From assembly GCA_012845835.1 (NCBI GenBank), contig JABAKD010000002.1, positions 16,322,129 through 16,386,128 on the forward strand: a stretch of 64,000 bases of DNA, given 5' to 3'. The position numbers were made by a program, and so were the translations under genes. Below, in pieces: positions 30,186 to 41,255 of this stretch (its first letter is position 1; every line of letters starts with the position of its first letter). The DNA is from Undaria pinnatifida. Its lineage: Eukaryota; Sar; Phaeophyceae; Laminariales; Alariaceae. Below the pieces are notes generated by a model. That model searched no databases. It saw only the letters and a program-made list of their open reading frames with translations, and was not told the DNA's origin.

Positions 30186-33100
30186 GGGGAAGGGGGGCTG
30201 GGGAAGAAATGGACGTCGCACGCTATGTACGTCTACGTACGTACGCGCGCAACGCGGGAGGGTGATTTCTTCAACCTTAGTTTTTTCTTTTTTAGCATAA
30301 CTTTTTTGAACAGTTAGTTTAAAGAAAAAAGAAGAGGTTTTTCAGTAAAAATGGCCGAAACATGGCCGAACTGTTTTTTTTTTGTTGGAAGGTGATCGTC
30401 GCTTTTTTTTTCTTTGAAAAATTAGATCAAAACAAAAAAAAATGCCGAACGATTGCGGCGCCGCTTTTTGGTGACGGTCATCTTAGCATCCGGCATAGCG
30501 CAACTGTTGTAGAGAGTGTGTCATGTGGCCTGCGCTTTGCGGCTGGATTGGGTACGGCTGTCCACAACCTACTCTTCAGCATGCACCTGTACGTATTTAA
30601 TGATGTTCCGTTCAGTGTTTTATTTTATTGGTGGGTTTTTCGTGTGCTAGCGGGTAAGAGATTTGAGGTACATGCTGTGGCAGCAAGCCTTCTCGAGAAT
30701 CGGGAGACTTCTTGGCGGTCGACGGGTCCAACGGTCGGTCATAACGGGTCGAGCGGTCGGTAGGTCGGTCGAACGGTCGGTCGATGGGTCGAACGATCAG
30801 TCGATGGTTCGAGCGGTCGGTCTGTAGATCGATGGGTCGAATGATCGATCGTTGGGCCGAACGGCCGGTCGATGGGCCGAACCGTCGGTGAATTGATCGA
30901 ACGGTCGGCCGGCCGATCATTAGGTTGAACGGTCGGTCGATGCGTCGAACTGTCGGTTAATGGGTCAAATTATTGATCAACGCGTTGAACGGTTGGTCGA
31001 TGGGTCGATTGGTAGGCCGATGGGTCGGACGGTCTGTCCATTGGTCGGTCGATGGATCGAACGTTCGGTTGATGGGTCGAATGGTCAAGTCAATGCGTCG
31101 AACGGCCGGCCGAACGGTCGGTCGAATGGTCGGTCGACGTGTCAAACGATCGAATGGTCGATCGATGGGTCGCACGGTCGACTGGACGGTCGATGGTTCC
31201 AACGGTCGATCGGTGGGTCTAACGGTCGGTCGTTAGGTCTAACGGCCGGTCGATTGGTCGAATGGTCAGTCGATGAGTCGAATGGTGGGGTCGGTCGGTG
31301 GATCGAATGGTCGGTCGATGGGTCCAACGGCCAGTCGGTGGTTTGGACTGTCGGTTGGTGGGTCGAATTGTCAGTCGATCGGTCGGTCCAACGGTCGGTC
31401 GATTGGTCGAACGGTCGATCGAACGGCTGGTCAGTCGACGGGTCAGGCGGTCGGTCGGTCGATTGGTTGGCTGAACGGTAGGTAGGTTGGGTTGTTTATC
31501 TTGCTTCTAGCTGGAAGGGGATGCCATTGCGCTCTCCAGAAACAAGCCACTTCCCCATTTGGCTTGGAGCGCTACCAGTTGTATAGACTGGTGCGACGTG
31601 GTTTTGTTTATGAGTCTTCTGCAGCGGCACACGCGCCCGAGTGCGGTGCGGGCAAGCTTGCCCCTTCCCCGGTCGGGGCTTGCGGGCCCAGGCTGGCAGG
31701 ATGTTGCTCCAGGGCAGGAAGAGGTTATTTCGTTTCGATGCTTGCATGGTATCACTAGAATATTGTGTTAATTAGGTGCGTGTTTGTGTGCTTGTGTACG
31801 TCTTGTCTCGCGTGACTGTAGGTGGTTTTGTGGCATTTTGTGCGGCGTGAGGGAAGGGGGGGGGAGAGTTGCGTCTTCATTTCATCTCTCTTAAATCTGT
31901 TCACCCACCTTCCAAATATTAGGTGGGTAGCGGGAAAAATGCTGCCACCAGCTGGCCAATCGCGGTTGACAATCTTATTGGCGGGGCTGTAGGTCGAAGT
32001 TCCCCTCCCCCCCCTCGCTTGCCTTGTTGCCCACACGGAACTACGCAGCCTACGGTGACGTTGTGTGTGGGCGGACGGCTGGCTCTTCAAGCTGCCGGTC
32101 TGGTCCGGCAGTTAGCGATTGTGGCAATTACGCGATTATGGCGATTACGTGATTGTATCGACTACGCGGTTGTACCGAGTACGTGATTGTAGCGATTATG
32201 GTGGGCAGCACGGGGTGGGCTAATGTTGTACAGTAGTGTGGTACTACTAGTGACGTGATGCTACGTACACTGTTTAAAAGAAAAGGCGGATGTGCTTGTG
32301 TGCACGCTGCCGGGGTACGTGTCTCTCCGCTCTTGATTCCCAAGGTGTAGCATTGTTTACGGCAAACAGTAGTGTAATACTGCGGCAAAACTCCGTACAC
32401 TGTTTAAAAAATACAGGCGGCTGCGCTTGCGTGCGGGCGTGTCTGCATGCTGCCTGTCTGTCTGCCCTGTCTCCCGCTCATCAAACCTGTAGCACTAGTA
32501 AGGCTAATCGAAGTTGCAAAAACAGCCGCAAAATAAGCCGCGGCAGTTGAGTTGAACAGCAGAGTTGCCAAGGCAGCACATCAGCAGCAAAGCAGCAGCC
32601 ATAGTGGCAAGTGGTGGTAATGTAAGGTGTCCCCCGTATATTAACACCGTGGTCAGGTCGATATATGATAGAGGGCTCTCACTCGCACGGGACGGGGGGG
32701 CGCGTGGTTGTCACAAGAAGGTCTCACTAAGATGCCCCATAGTTGGCTCGGTACTGGTATCGTACACTAAACGTTTTCCTCGGGAGCCCAAGGCTTAAGC
32801 TCTCCCAATGTAGGTACTGACTGTGTGTGAGGCGAGACGATAGCGGCGGAGGTCTCTCCAGGTGCTGTGCTCAATGTTTCACTATTTATTTTACTATTTT
32901 GACGGCGGTGGCAGTCCTTGTTGCCAACGTACCGGTTTCGAATTATCCGTGTTTCATCGGTTTGTTGACCATCTTGCGTCAATGGCTTGGTGTTATGCAC
33001 GCCATTTTCTTCTTGCTGATTGGCTATGCGTCGACGACTGCGGTTACTTCTTTTTCATGATTATATTATGAATTATGTTAGCGAGGACTCAGTCGCTTTC

Positions 33101-33296
33101 GCCTCCTCATACCCCTGAGACAAGCGAAAAACAAAGTCGTTTCAGCTCGAAGTGCCCCTGGGAGAAACAGGGGCTCAGCAATTTCGACTCCTCGTGCCCT
33201 TGGGACAAGCGAGGGGCCGGTCAATTTCGGCGCCGAGTACCCTTAGCACGATTAAGGACCCAATCGTGTAGTGTAGCTTGTCCTGCTTGCCCTTAG
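30186..33296. other. Intergenic region with a GGTCGA array
   Basis: No sure gene. The plus frame 30362-30763 has a phenylalanine-rich start and no family resemblance. 30720-31490 is a repeat array (own entry). 33100-33290 has imperfect units of about 45 bp with GTGCCC(C/T)TGGGA. The rest shows nothing I recognise. Confidence 0.5.
30720..31490 (+). repeat. GGTCGATGGGTCGAACGGTC array
   Basis: About 770 bp made almost only of the words GGTCGATGGGTCGAACGGTC, GGTCGGTCGA and variants on a 4- and 8-bp rhythm. TCGA, itself a palindrome, recurs every few bases. It yields artificial repetitive frames on both strands (for example NGRS/VGRW on the plus strand, PTDRS on the minus strand). Confidence 0.9.
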
Positions 33297-33521
33297 GACT
33301 CCTGAGGATTTTGATGCACCGTTGAGAGATGACTCTCCGCTGCCAACGCTCTCGCGATTATTTCCTTCGCGTCGCCCACCCCCATCGCACGCGCACCCGT
33401 ACAAGTCGCACACCACCGACCGCACGATAGCATCACACCAGCCGTACTCTCAGCTTCCGGCGTGCGCTATCCGTAGCCTCCTACTGTCCAACTCTGATGT
33501 CCCAAGTGAGCTGTCCCGCAG
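33297..33521 (+). CDS. Isolated exon of an unknown gene
   Basis: Acceptor TTGCCCTTAG|G and strong donor CGCAG|GTAAGG enclose 225 nt with one open frame in phase 2/2: TPEDFDAPLRDDSPLPTLSR, then a proline/histidine-rich middle and CAIRSLLLSNSDVPSELSR. No family resemblance is visible and no partner exon could be joined: the nearby acceptors after 35600 give stops in the needed phase. It could be an exon of a gene with introns of several kb, or chance. Confidence 0.35.
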
Positions 33522-35201
33522 GTAAGGGTAGGGTGCATTTCTAAGAGAGTGTTGCGACTAGAGGTAGCAAGGACGTTTTTGGCTGGACCGTTTTTTCCAG
33601 AATGACAGGGGGGCTACCTTCACCCCCCAAATAGTACGATTTTTTCTTTTTTCTTTTTTGGCGACAATTTCTGTTGAACCCCTTGGCCAAGGGATTGTTT
33701 TTTACTCCGTATTTTGTAACTAATTTTCAAGGACGTCAGCCGTGAGTTTGACGAATATCAGTGTCAATACTCATCTTTGCAAGCTGCGTTTATTTCTCTC
33801 GTTTAGCACTTGAGCTTTTCCCTAGCCTAAATGGAGTAGTGATCAACCAGTTGTTGGGAACATGTTGACACAGACAGCACTTTTCGGTTGAAACATACTC
33901 TGAATGACGGAGCTCCTTAACCCCTCAAGAGCCCCCGAACCCCTCCCTATACTCAATCCAAGTAATTTTGTCCCCGAAAACGGGTTTCCAGTTGAAAAGG
34001 GGTTAACCCATCCTCACCCAAAATCGCCGGAATGACAAATGATTTCACGCTACGGGGTATATTGACTGATTCTACGACAGCCCCTAACCTAGCCAAAAAA
34101 ACGGCGTTTTTCTTCAACGAAGGTTTCATGGCTGCACGACTCGAGGAAGGACGATTATGTAAAAAATATCCTTACTTACGTATTTTCTTGTTCACGTAAA
34201 ATTATCGCACGATGACGTCGGGACGGCAAGGAGCACCGTATTTTAGGAGATAAGGCCGGGAGTTGGTGGTGTCAAAATCGGCGATTTCGTTACAGGAAAT
34301 TTGGGGGGGGTTACCGTAGAACGACTCTAAAAAATATTGATGTTTTCGGCCCCTAGACCTTGCGTCTGTTCATCAAGTTGCACTTTCAGCTAGCTTAAAA
34401 CTCCTACCTATGAAAAAAAATCAGTTTTTTGGGTCAAGAATGACGTGGCTTAAGCTCCTAAAAGTGAGAATCCTCAGAAAAACAACAAAAAAAACAAGGT
34501 GCACCCTCTATCGTGGAGCACGCGTCTTGGGAGAGGTACAGAGGTCCTCAAGCATGGAAACTCAGGAAGAAAAAAACATAATTGAGCCATCCCACGGTAG
34601 ACGTACAGCAGATTCTAAGAAATTTCTGAGCTCCCAATGTGAGGGGATCAATACCTCACGACGAGGGGCTCAATGTCTCACGCCGAAACAGGACGCCGGA
34701 GACATTCGGAGTCGTGCTACGGCAGGGACTGCAGTTGTTAGACTAACTAATAGTGTACTCGTGTCCGATTGAGATCCTAAAGTGAGGAACTAGCTGTTGT
34801 ATACTGTAGTCAAGTAATTTCACGAGTACATACCTGATACCTGGTACTCCGGAGTATTTTTTTTAGGAGGACTAAAAGGCGTAGAAGCTTGGTCGGGTTG
34901 TGCGAACGAATGCCTTCGAAGTCATGCAGTATCGGGTGAGATATTGAGCTCCTTCTTCATGTGAGGACCTCAGGGACTGATGATGCTGCATCCATGCCGT
35001 GGAATGAATTCATTCATTCGCGCAACCCGGACAACAATCCTACATGCGTTAGTTAGTCCTGAAACGAATTTGTACACTCGTAAAGTTATCGTACCGACCA
35101 ACAGTTCCACACTTACTTACTTGAGGAGGCTTAACCGGGGGCGGAAACGTTTTGGCCCGATAAGCGCAAAAACAAACAAACCTACCGAGGAATGATGCAG
35201 A

Positions 35202-35343
35202 AAACCTGTATTCGGTTATTATTATGTAGGTATAGTTTATGCTATGCTTTCAATACGTAGGTATAATACTTGATTTTATTGTATGGGCTCGTCGCATGTT
35301 TGCGGCAGGTTTAGATATTGATACAAAAGCTTATTTTACAGCA
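35202..35343 (+). pseudogene. cox1: Mitochondrial cox1 fragment in nuclear DNA (NUMT)
   Basis: Reads KPVFGYY, then after small insertions VGIVYAMLSI, then DFIVWARRMFAAGLDIDTKA and YFTA. These are consecutive pieces of the cytochrome c oxidase subunit 1 region whose mitochondrial form contains VYAMLSIGILGFIVWAHHMF. Two short insertions (about 35258-35261 and 35267-35269) break the frame, and HH has become RR, so it cannot work. The AT-rich sequence on to about 35545 may also be of organelle origin but was not identified. Confidence 0.8.
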
Positions 35344-36589
35344 GTTCTTTCTGTTATTTGTTCTTCTCTACCTCTTTTTCCTTACCATGCTCAATTAAGT
35401 CATGAATCGCTTGCATTTGAGTTTTTGAAGATTTGTTTTTTTTCTCCTTCTTCATTACTAATCGCCGATAAAGCTTCACACAACGTAATTTTAACACCAT
35501 CCGTAGTGAATTCTGATCTACTACGCAATGGCGCGGCTCTTTTGTAGCATGCTTCTCGCGTACTGCACGCATACGTACGGGATGATAGAAGCAAGTTGCA
35601 AGCTATCGAAGCACTCCACGAGCCTCCCCCCCCCCGCGCGCCCCCCAGCGCCTCACACACGCAATGGCTTCGCTCCTCAAAGCTTTGACAAAGCCCCAGT
35701 CCTTTCGCTAAAAAAGTAGCTTAAACGGTGAAACTCTCATTAACAAGTACACTTCCAAACACTGTATACCCGAAATGAGGGTACACTCTAACGGGGGGGG
35801 TCGTGTACCGTACACATACATACCGGTATCACAAAAAAAAAACAATGTTAGCTAAGCACACGACGAGCTTCCCCCCGCCGCCCTCCGCAGCCGACGGCTT
35901 GTTCGCTCTCCGGAAAAGGTTTGACGAGGCCCCAGCAGTCCCGCTTCTTGCTTCAACTCAATTCACGCCCCCCCTCACGCCGTCATCACCAAGCCCGACC
36001 CGATTTGCGCCCCCCCCTACCCTCTCACCCCATACCCAACCCAATTCGCATCCCCCATGACAGCCTCCGCTCCTAGTTCGACGGCACGCAAAGTCGCCCG
36101 AGGCCGAGACCGACTCCCCCTTACGCCGGAAAGGTGTCTCGACAGGCCACCCCTGCCACCTCTAGCTCCCGATGACTGCCTTGACAAGTCGCCACCGTGG
36201 GTTTCTCGTGTGTTTTCGCGGGGGTGGGAGTTTGGTTGTGGTGGAGGGCGGGTGCCGTGGTGGTGGTAGTGGTGGTGATGGTGAGGCTTTGGTGGCGGCC
36301 AGGGGCGAGCAGAGCACGAGGATGAGGTGGAGGGGGGTCGCGCCGCGGTTGGGTGGTGGTCTTCGGAGGAGGAGGAGTTAGCCTTGTGATGGGTTTGGTT
36401 GCCGTCATGGTGGTGTTGAAGATGCACGTGCGAGGATGAAAGGACGCCTGCTCGAGGTGACATGGCTTTTGTAAAAGGAAACACGGCGAAGCGGCGGGGG
36501 ACGGGGGGGGGGGGCGGGTATACGCAACGCGCAGTTAGTTGTTTGGAGCGGACGCATGCTCTGTGCGGCGTAGTCGTCCAACCGTAGGG

Positions 36590-37172
36590 GGTGCAGCATA
36601 TTCTAAGAAAATTTTGATCTCCTAACACGAGGAGCTAGCTCAATATCAACATCAACATCAACATCACCCGAAACATGACTTCGAAGGCGTTCGTTCGCGC
36701 ACTCCGACCAACATTTGTTTGCGCTACTCCTAAAACAAACATACTCGTAAAATGTATTTTACTAACCCATAGTTCCATCCTCACTTGGGGAGCTCAGCCG
36801 CACTACATGGAGGTCAGAAGGTCATACTAACCCATAGTTCCATCCTCACTCGGGGAGCTCAACCGCACTACATAGAGGTCAGAAGGTCATACTAACCCAT
36901 ACTTCCATCCTCACTCGGGGAGCTCAACCGCACTATAGGTGCCAGAAGGTCATGCTGATCGATAGTTCCATCCTCACTTGGGGAGCTCAACCGCACTATA
37001 GAGGCCAGAAGGTCATACTAACCCATAGTTCCATCCTCACTTGGGGAGCTCAACCGCGTTATAGAGGCCAGAAGGTCATACTAACCGATAGTTCCATCCC
37101 CACTTGGGGAGCTCAACCGCACTATAGAGGTGAGAAGGTCAGAAACACTAGTTAGCCAACACATACCGTGGG
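36590..37172 (+). mobile_element. MITE-like element with six 63-bp repeats
   Basis: Left part GCAGCATATTCTAAGAAAAT, GAGGAGCTAGCTCAATATC, ACTTCGAAGGCGTTCGTTCG; right end TACCGTGGGATGA. Between them lie six units of about 63 bp starting near 36767, 36830, 36895, 36957, 37020 and 37083, each with ATAGTTCCATCCTCACTTGG, GGAGCTCAACCGCACTATAG and GCCAGAAGGTCAT. The simple version of this element, without the array, is at 43048-43313. Confidence 0.6.
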
Positions 37173-37524
37173 ATGACTATACTCACGACAAGATATTAGT
37201 GAGGTTTCGAGCGGACGCGTGGGAGGTAGCGGTACGGGGTCATGCATGCATGCATGCAGCGTCACGTGAGTCGTATAGCTCGGTTGGGAGTGTGCCGTCC
37301 CGTAATCCTTCAGCAGCGGGTTGTTTCATGTTACCGACATTCCCTGTGTGCTGGTGAATACTTCATAGTTGCGACACGTGCGGCGGTAACGGTGGCGTTC
37401 TTTTTGCTGAAACCATTGGTGAAAGGCGGGGCTGAGCGCCTTGACCAAATACCGTCGGAATTTCATCCCTTAGATTTCTTGAAATATGCTTCGAAGCATG
37501 GACATTATGCTAGACCCCGTGGGA

Positions 37525-37866
37525 GTCATCACACGGTAGGCATTTGCACTCTTTGGGTTGACTAGTGTTCTTTTCTGGCCGGTTGAGTTCTCCCAAAGCG
37601 TGGAACAATCGGACAGTCTGATAACTTTACGATGATAAATTGCTGTACACTGCTGTAGGACTATGGCGTACTACTGCCTCGTACAAAACCCCAGAAGAAG
37701 AAAACGATCGCTGAGAAGGATTGGTCGGGCGGCGCGAACGAATGCCTTTGAAGTCATACTTCGGGTGATGATGGATGATGATGATGATTTCGAGCTAGCT
37801 CCTCGTGAAAGGAGTTCATAAATTTCTTAGAAAGTTATGCTGTATCCCTGCCTACCGTAGGATGAG
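37525..37866. mobile_element. MITE-like element with CATC(C/A)CACGGTAGG ends
   Basis: Starts TCATCACACGGTAGGC and ends CCTACCGTAGGATGA, imperfect inverted repeats of about 14 bp. Inside are CGGTTGAGTTCTCCC, GCGCGAACGAATGCCTTTGA and TTCTTAGAAAGTTATGCTGT, shared in the opposite order with 43048-43313. A related copy is at about 39158-39465. Confidence 0.6.
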
Positions 37867-38270
37867 ATTTTTTTTTTTCCAAGTGAGGAGCCTCAGATTT
37901 TTTTTTTTTTTTAAATTACAAGTGCTACTTTCTTTTTATTTATCCTGCGCCGGCGGAAGAGAAGAAAAAAAAAACAAACACGCTTGCATCTCTACAGTAG
38001 CCTGCGTCAATGATCGTGTTTAACCATCTGGACAGTGTAGCTCTTGTTCCAACCATACTGCTACCGTTTACATACAAAAGGAAATCCAGCATCCAATGGC
38101 TTCAAACATGGAAGGTGCCACCAATCGGACCTGAGCACCAGACCGAAAACTGATCATCATTTTATTGTAGGGTAGGCCAACATTTTCCCTCTATCTACGC
38201 CATAATCAAGTACAACGATAAACTCAAAAGAGTCAAGGCGGCTAGTCGCAAGCAGCGATTACGACCTCAC

Positions 38271-38445
38271 CTGAGGTCTCGCCCCTCGCCCAAGCGTCAT
38301 CTACGACGGGGGCCAATCTACGACGCACCACCCGTGGGCCATCCGATGCTGCTGGCGATGCCTGCTCCCGTTTCGCCTCCGCTGCACCATAGGGTTGGAG
38401 TCCAATTGTCTTTTGGTCGATGTCTCTCCTCGATAAGTCGGACAT
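38271..38445 (-). CDS. Possible first exon of an unknown gene
   Basis: On the minus strand an ATG at 38445 begins MSDLSRRDIDQKTIGLQPYG, then AAEAKREQASPAASDG and PRVVRRRLAPVVDDAWARGE, up to a consensus donor TCAG|GTGAGG at 38271. Composition is protein-like, but no second exon was found downstream, and the region upstream is part of a dispersed repeat. No function can be given. Confidence 0.3.
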
Positions 38446-38589
38446 CTTCACGGAGAAAGATTTAAGCGTGCGGGAGCGCGTATTGGTTGATTTTTTGTTT
38501 TTCCGTCTTCCGAAGGGTGTAACGGCGACTCCGATGACTAGATTCGCTCGAAACAGCGTGTGTACGAAATTCGAGAGAACACGAGAACC

Positions 38590-39005
38590 GAGAGAAATCA
38601 CGATTAACTGGCCCAGCGGCCGCTGGCCAGCTGCTGCTATAGAAACAGCACACTGCTGTCTGCTCGTGTATTCTACAGGTCTGCCAGCACCGTCCCGCGC
38701 TGCATCCACTTGGTATTGCCGCTCACGTGATCAACCAAACGCTCACTGCCATGCTGCTGCCGAATCAATGTCAATTCTTCAACAACAACAGAAGAATCTG
38801 GACCAAAACTACTATTACGGGGGACCATAGTAAATAGGACCAAATATTGTTAGTCAAAATAGGGAAATATATTGGTTTTTGTGTGCACCGTAGGTCCTAT
38901 TTACTATGGTCCCCCGTAATACGTAGAATTTGTTTCTCGCAACAGAAGACACATTGTTGTTGGTTCGGCTCCCCGAACTCTAACAATGTTTCTCCTTTTG
39001 TAACA
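38590..39005 (-). repeat. Dispersed repeat, reverse copy (filled site)
   Basis: Reverse complement of 17410-17775: GTCTGCCAGCACCGTCCCGC, ATCCACTTGG, CCATGCTGCTGCCGAATCAA, TGTCAATTCTTCAAC and, beyond the insert, TTTCTCGCAACAGAAGACAC and GAACTCTAACAATGTTTCTC. It is interrupted by the MITE at 38812-38922. Confidence 0.65.
38812..38922. mobile_element. Small MITE with long perfect inverted ends and TA flanks
   Basis: The 28 bases at 38814-38841 (starting ATTACGGGGGACC, including TAGTAAATAGGACC) are the exact reverse complement of 38893-38920. The ends abut TA on both sides. The centre is about 51 bp of AT-rich DNA. The paralogous site at 17410-17775 has no insert. Confidence 0.8.
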
Positions 39006-39975
39006 TTCTATCGCATGTAATGATTTATTCGGAGTGTGAACAGCATCATTTATTGGTACATCGTCATGCTTACCGCCCAACAATGTCCGGTACGAGCATC
39101 CACGTCGACCACTGACAAAAAAAATCCCTAGGAAAAATATGATATGATACGTGCCTCATCTCACGGTAGGTATTTGCCCTTTTTCGAAGCAAGCGTTTCT
39201 GACCTTCTGACCGGTTGAGCTGCCTCAAGTGTGGAGCTAGCTGTCCGTTAGCACGATAGTTCTGTGACTATCTTTGGTTCAGGACTACAGTAGTAGCGCG
39301 TAGAAGAGTCCGTCGGGTTGCGCGAACGAACGCCTTCGAGAAGTCATGAATCGGATGATGATGATGAATGACGTTGAAATTGAGCTAGCCCCTGATGTTG
39401 GGAGCTCAGAAAATTCTTAGAATGTTATGCTGCACCTCCTGTCAGTAGCGTGGCGGGATGTCTAATTGTAATCCCTGTTTCGACACTTGCAAGCTTAACC
39501 AACCTGTTCGATCCTCAGGTGTGCGACGTTGGCGGAAAGGCTTGGCGCAGCATGCGGTGGGCGCGCCTCGTGCGGGCATAACAAAATGCAGAGGAGGAGG
39601 CATCTGCCTTTGGTAAACGCTCTATGCCAAAGGGGAGCGGGGGGGGGGGGGGCTAGAAGAACTTACTGAAAATTGAAACTGCTGCGATTTGCGGAACTCA
39701 CAGAACGAAGTGTTCGGTGTCCGCCTGCTTTTCTGGCGAAGGCGTTGAACCTTGCTTCGGGCTCCCTCAGTTTTTCTCGCCGAGCCTGACCCCGCACCAT
39801 ACATATTTTGAGCGGCAAATGTGGACGAGATTTTCAGGGCGAGCGCGGAGGAAGCGAGAAGTTATTGTAGGCAGGGGGCCGGCCGGTTAGGTTGCGAGGG
39901 GGAAGCCCCGGAGATCCCTGCTACGAAGTCGGCGAGAATCAATGAACGAACTCGAAAACATATATTTTGCTAGTT

Positions 39976-40039
39976 ATATGGCACTACCCACTGAGCTACT
40001 GAGTCACGTGACTCAGTAGCTCAGCGGGTAGTGCTATAT
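39976..40039. repeat. 64-bp palindrome with tRNA-like arms
   Basis: Two 32-base arms meet at CACGTG (40005-40010) and are complementary with two mismatches. The right arm, GACTCAGTAGCTCAGCGGGT followed by AGTG, looks like a tRNA 5' half with an A-box (TAGCTCAG-GGG). No 3' half or B-box is present. Confidence 0.85.
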
Positions 40040-40261
40040 CGCTAACAGGTTTAAACAAAAACACGTACAGAGAATCTCCTGCAAACAGCCCCAGTGAAAA
40101 AAATTATTGATAGGACAACAACACCAACAACACCACAAAAAAAGATGTAGCACCCGTAGAAGAACGCATTTGCAAGCGTTGCGGTCCGCCCATTGTCGTT
40201 TCGCGTCTATGCGATTTACCAGGCACCCCTGAAGGCACACATCATCATCATCATCATCATC

Positions 40262-40435
40262 ATCATCAACAATGGTTGGTCAACAGCCAATGGTGGGTCA
40301 ACAACAATGGTTGGTCAACAACGATGGTTGGTAAGCTTCCATTCCCCGCCAACGGCTGGCCGACAACAATGATTGGTCCACAACAATGTTTTTTTACAAC
40401 AATGGTTGGTCAACAACAATGGTTGGCCGACTCTC
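40262..40435 (+). repeat. CAACAATGGTTGGT repeats after a CAT run
   Basis: A run of CAT triplets (40229-40266) is followed by about ten imperfect copies of CAACAATGGTTGGT. It overlaps the last codons and presumed 3' end of the LRRIQ1-like gene. The word is the reverse complement relative of the GACGACCATTGTTGGC minisatellite at 22540. Confidence 0.75.
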
Positions 40436-41255
40436 CTCTCTTCACCTCGGCGTTCTGGAACTTCCGTAACCGTTTAGCTCGTTTCATCATCGCCCGCGCC
40501 ACCGTCGGATCCGACAGCCCCCACGCCCTCACGAGGCCCTCCTCGGCCCCTACGGGACCATGATCTCCAATGCCGTCACCTCTGTCGCGACTGTCGCCAC
40601 CGCTGTCGTGACTGCTGCTCACCCTCTGAACCTGCCCCTCATGGGGCGCTCCTCTTGAATCCTGGGTGATTCCGCTCTCTTGGGCTGTCGCCGGAGCTTC
40701 TCGAAAAGGTTCAACGGGAACTGCGCCAGCGGCGGCGGCGGCGGCTTCCTCTGCCTGGGGATCGAGGGGGTCTTGACTTTTTATTGCGGCGCCATGGCCC
40801 GCAGACGAGCGCGTCGTACCGTTTGTCCCATAGCTCCTACTCCCACCCCCACCCGCATCAAAACCGCCACCGTTCGGAGTTCCCATTTCCACTCCATCGT
40901 GCGAACCCCGTCGCCTCTGGCTTCTTGCAGTCGTAGACAAAGGAAAGTTAGCTCTTGCGGACAGAGGCGTACTACCGATAACAGCACATGTGGTGTCGAT
41001 GAAACGGGTGCTGTTGGATATAGCATGACCGGAGAGGTTACCAATTGCAGCAGCATTTCGACGGGAGGGGTTTCCATGTAGGGCAGCGTTGCTGCCGTCT
41101 GGGGGTGCCGATGTGGGGTTGCGGTCTCCCCACCAGTCGTCCGCAAGCTCCGGTGGAGGGGCGAGGAAAGTGTTGAGCTCGAAACGAACACCCCCGTTAC
41201 CGCTCAGCACGCCTTCAACCTCTTCGTCCACGTATCTTGCGGAATCCAGCGCCGC
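40410..41255 (-). CDS. LRRIQ1: LRRIQ1-like gene, last exon
   Basis: Acceptor GCCCAACAG|GCG, phase 0. It starts AALDSARYVDEEVEGVLSGN and FELNTFLAPPPELADDWW, which fits the block after the last IQ motif in LRRIQ1. A serine/glycine/asparagine-rich stretch follows, then LVRAWGLSDPTVARAMMKRA and KRLRKFQNAE. The frame stops at 40410, inside or beside the CAACAATGG repeats. A consensus-like GAG|GTGAAG after QNAE could instead splice to a further exon; the vertebrate protein continues past this point. Confidence 0.68.
   Translation of the reverse strand, partial: AALDSARYVDEEVEGVLSGNGGVRFELNTFLAPPPELADDWWGDRNPTSAPPDGSNAALHGNPSRRNAAAIGNLSGHAISNSTRFIDTTCAVIGSTPLSARANFPLSTTARSQRRRGSHDGVEMGTPNGGGFDAGGGGSRSYGTNGTTRSSAGHGAAIKSQDPLDPQAEEAAAAAAGAVPVEPFREAPATAQESGITQDSRGAPHEGQVQRVSSSHDSGGDSRDRGDGIGDHGPVGAEEGLVRAWGLSDPTVARAMMKRAKRLRKFQNAEVKRGESANHCC

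Larger units (their letters stand above)
33522..38270. other. Repeat-rich region with a NUMT
   Basis: Contains a 95-bp GGGGTTAA element (33918), the left part of a TCATCCCACGGTAG element (34580-34990), a cox1 NUMT (35202-35343), two diverged copies of a segment (about 35600-35710 and 35840-35945, both with ACGAGC(T/C)TCCCCCC and AAAG(C/G)TTTGAC), the element 36590-37172 and the element 37525-37866. 36057-36230 is open on both strands (plus: TARKVARGRDRLPLTPERC; minus: GGRGGLSRHLSGVRGSRSR), but neither can be tied to a gene. Confidence 0.5.

Noticed and set aside
30957..31481. Long repetitive frames (plus and minus)
   Set aside because: Translations of the GGTCGA array; all frames look alike and lack starts, splice sites or a fold.
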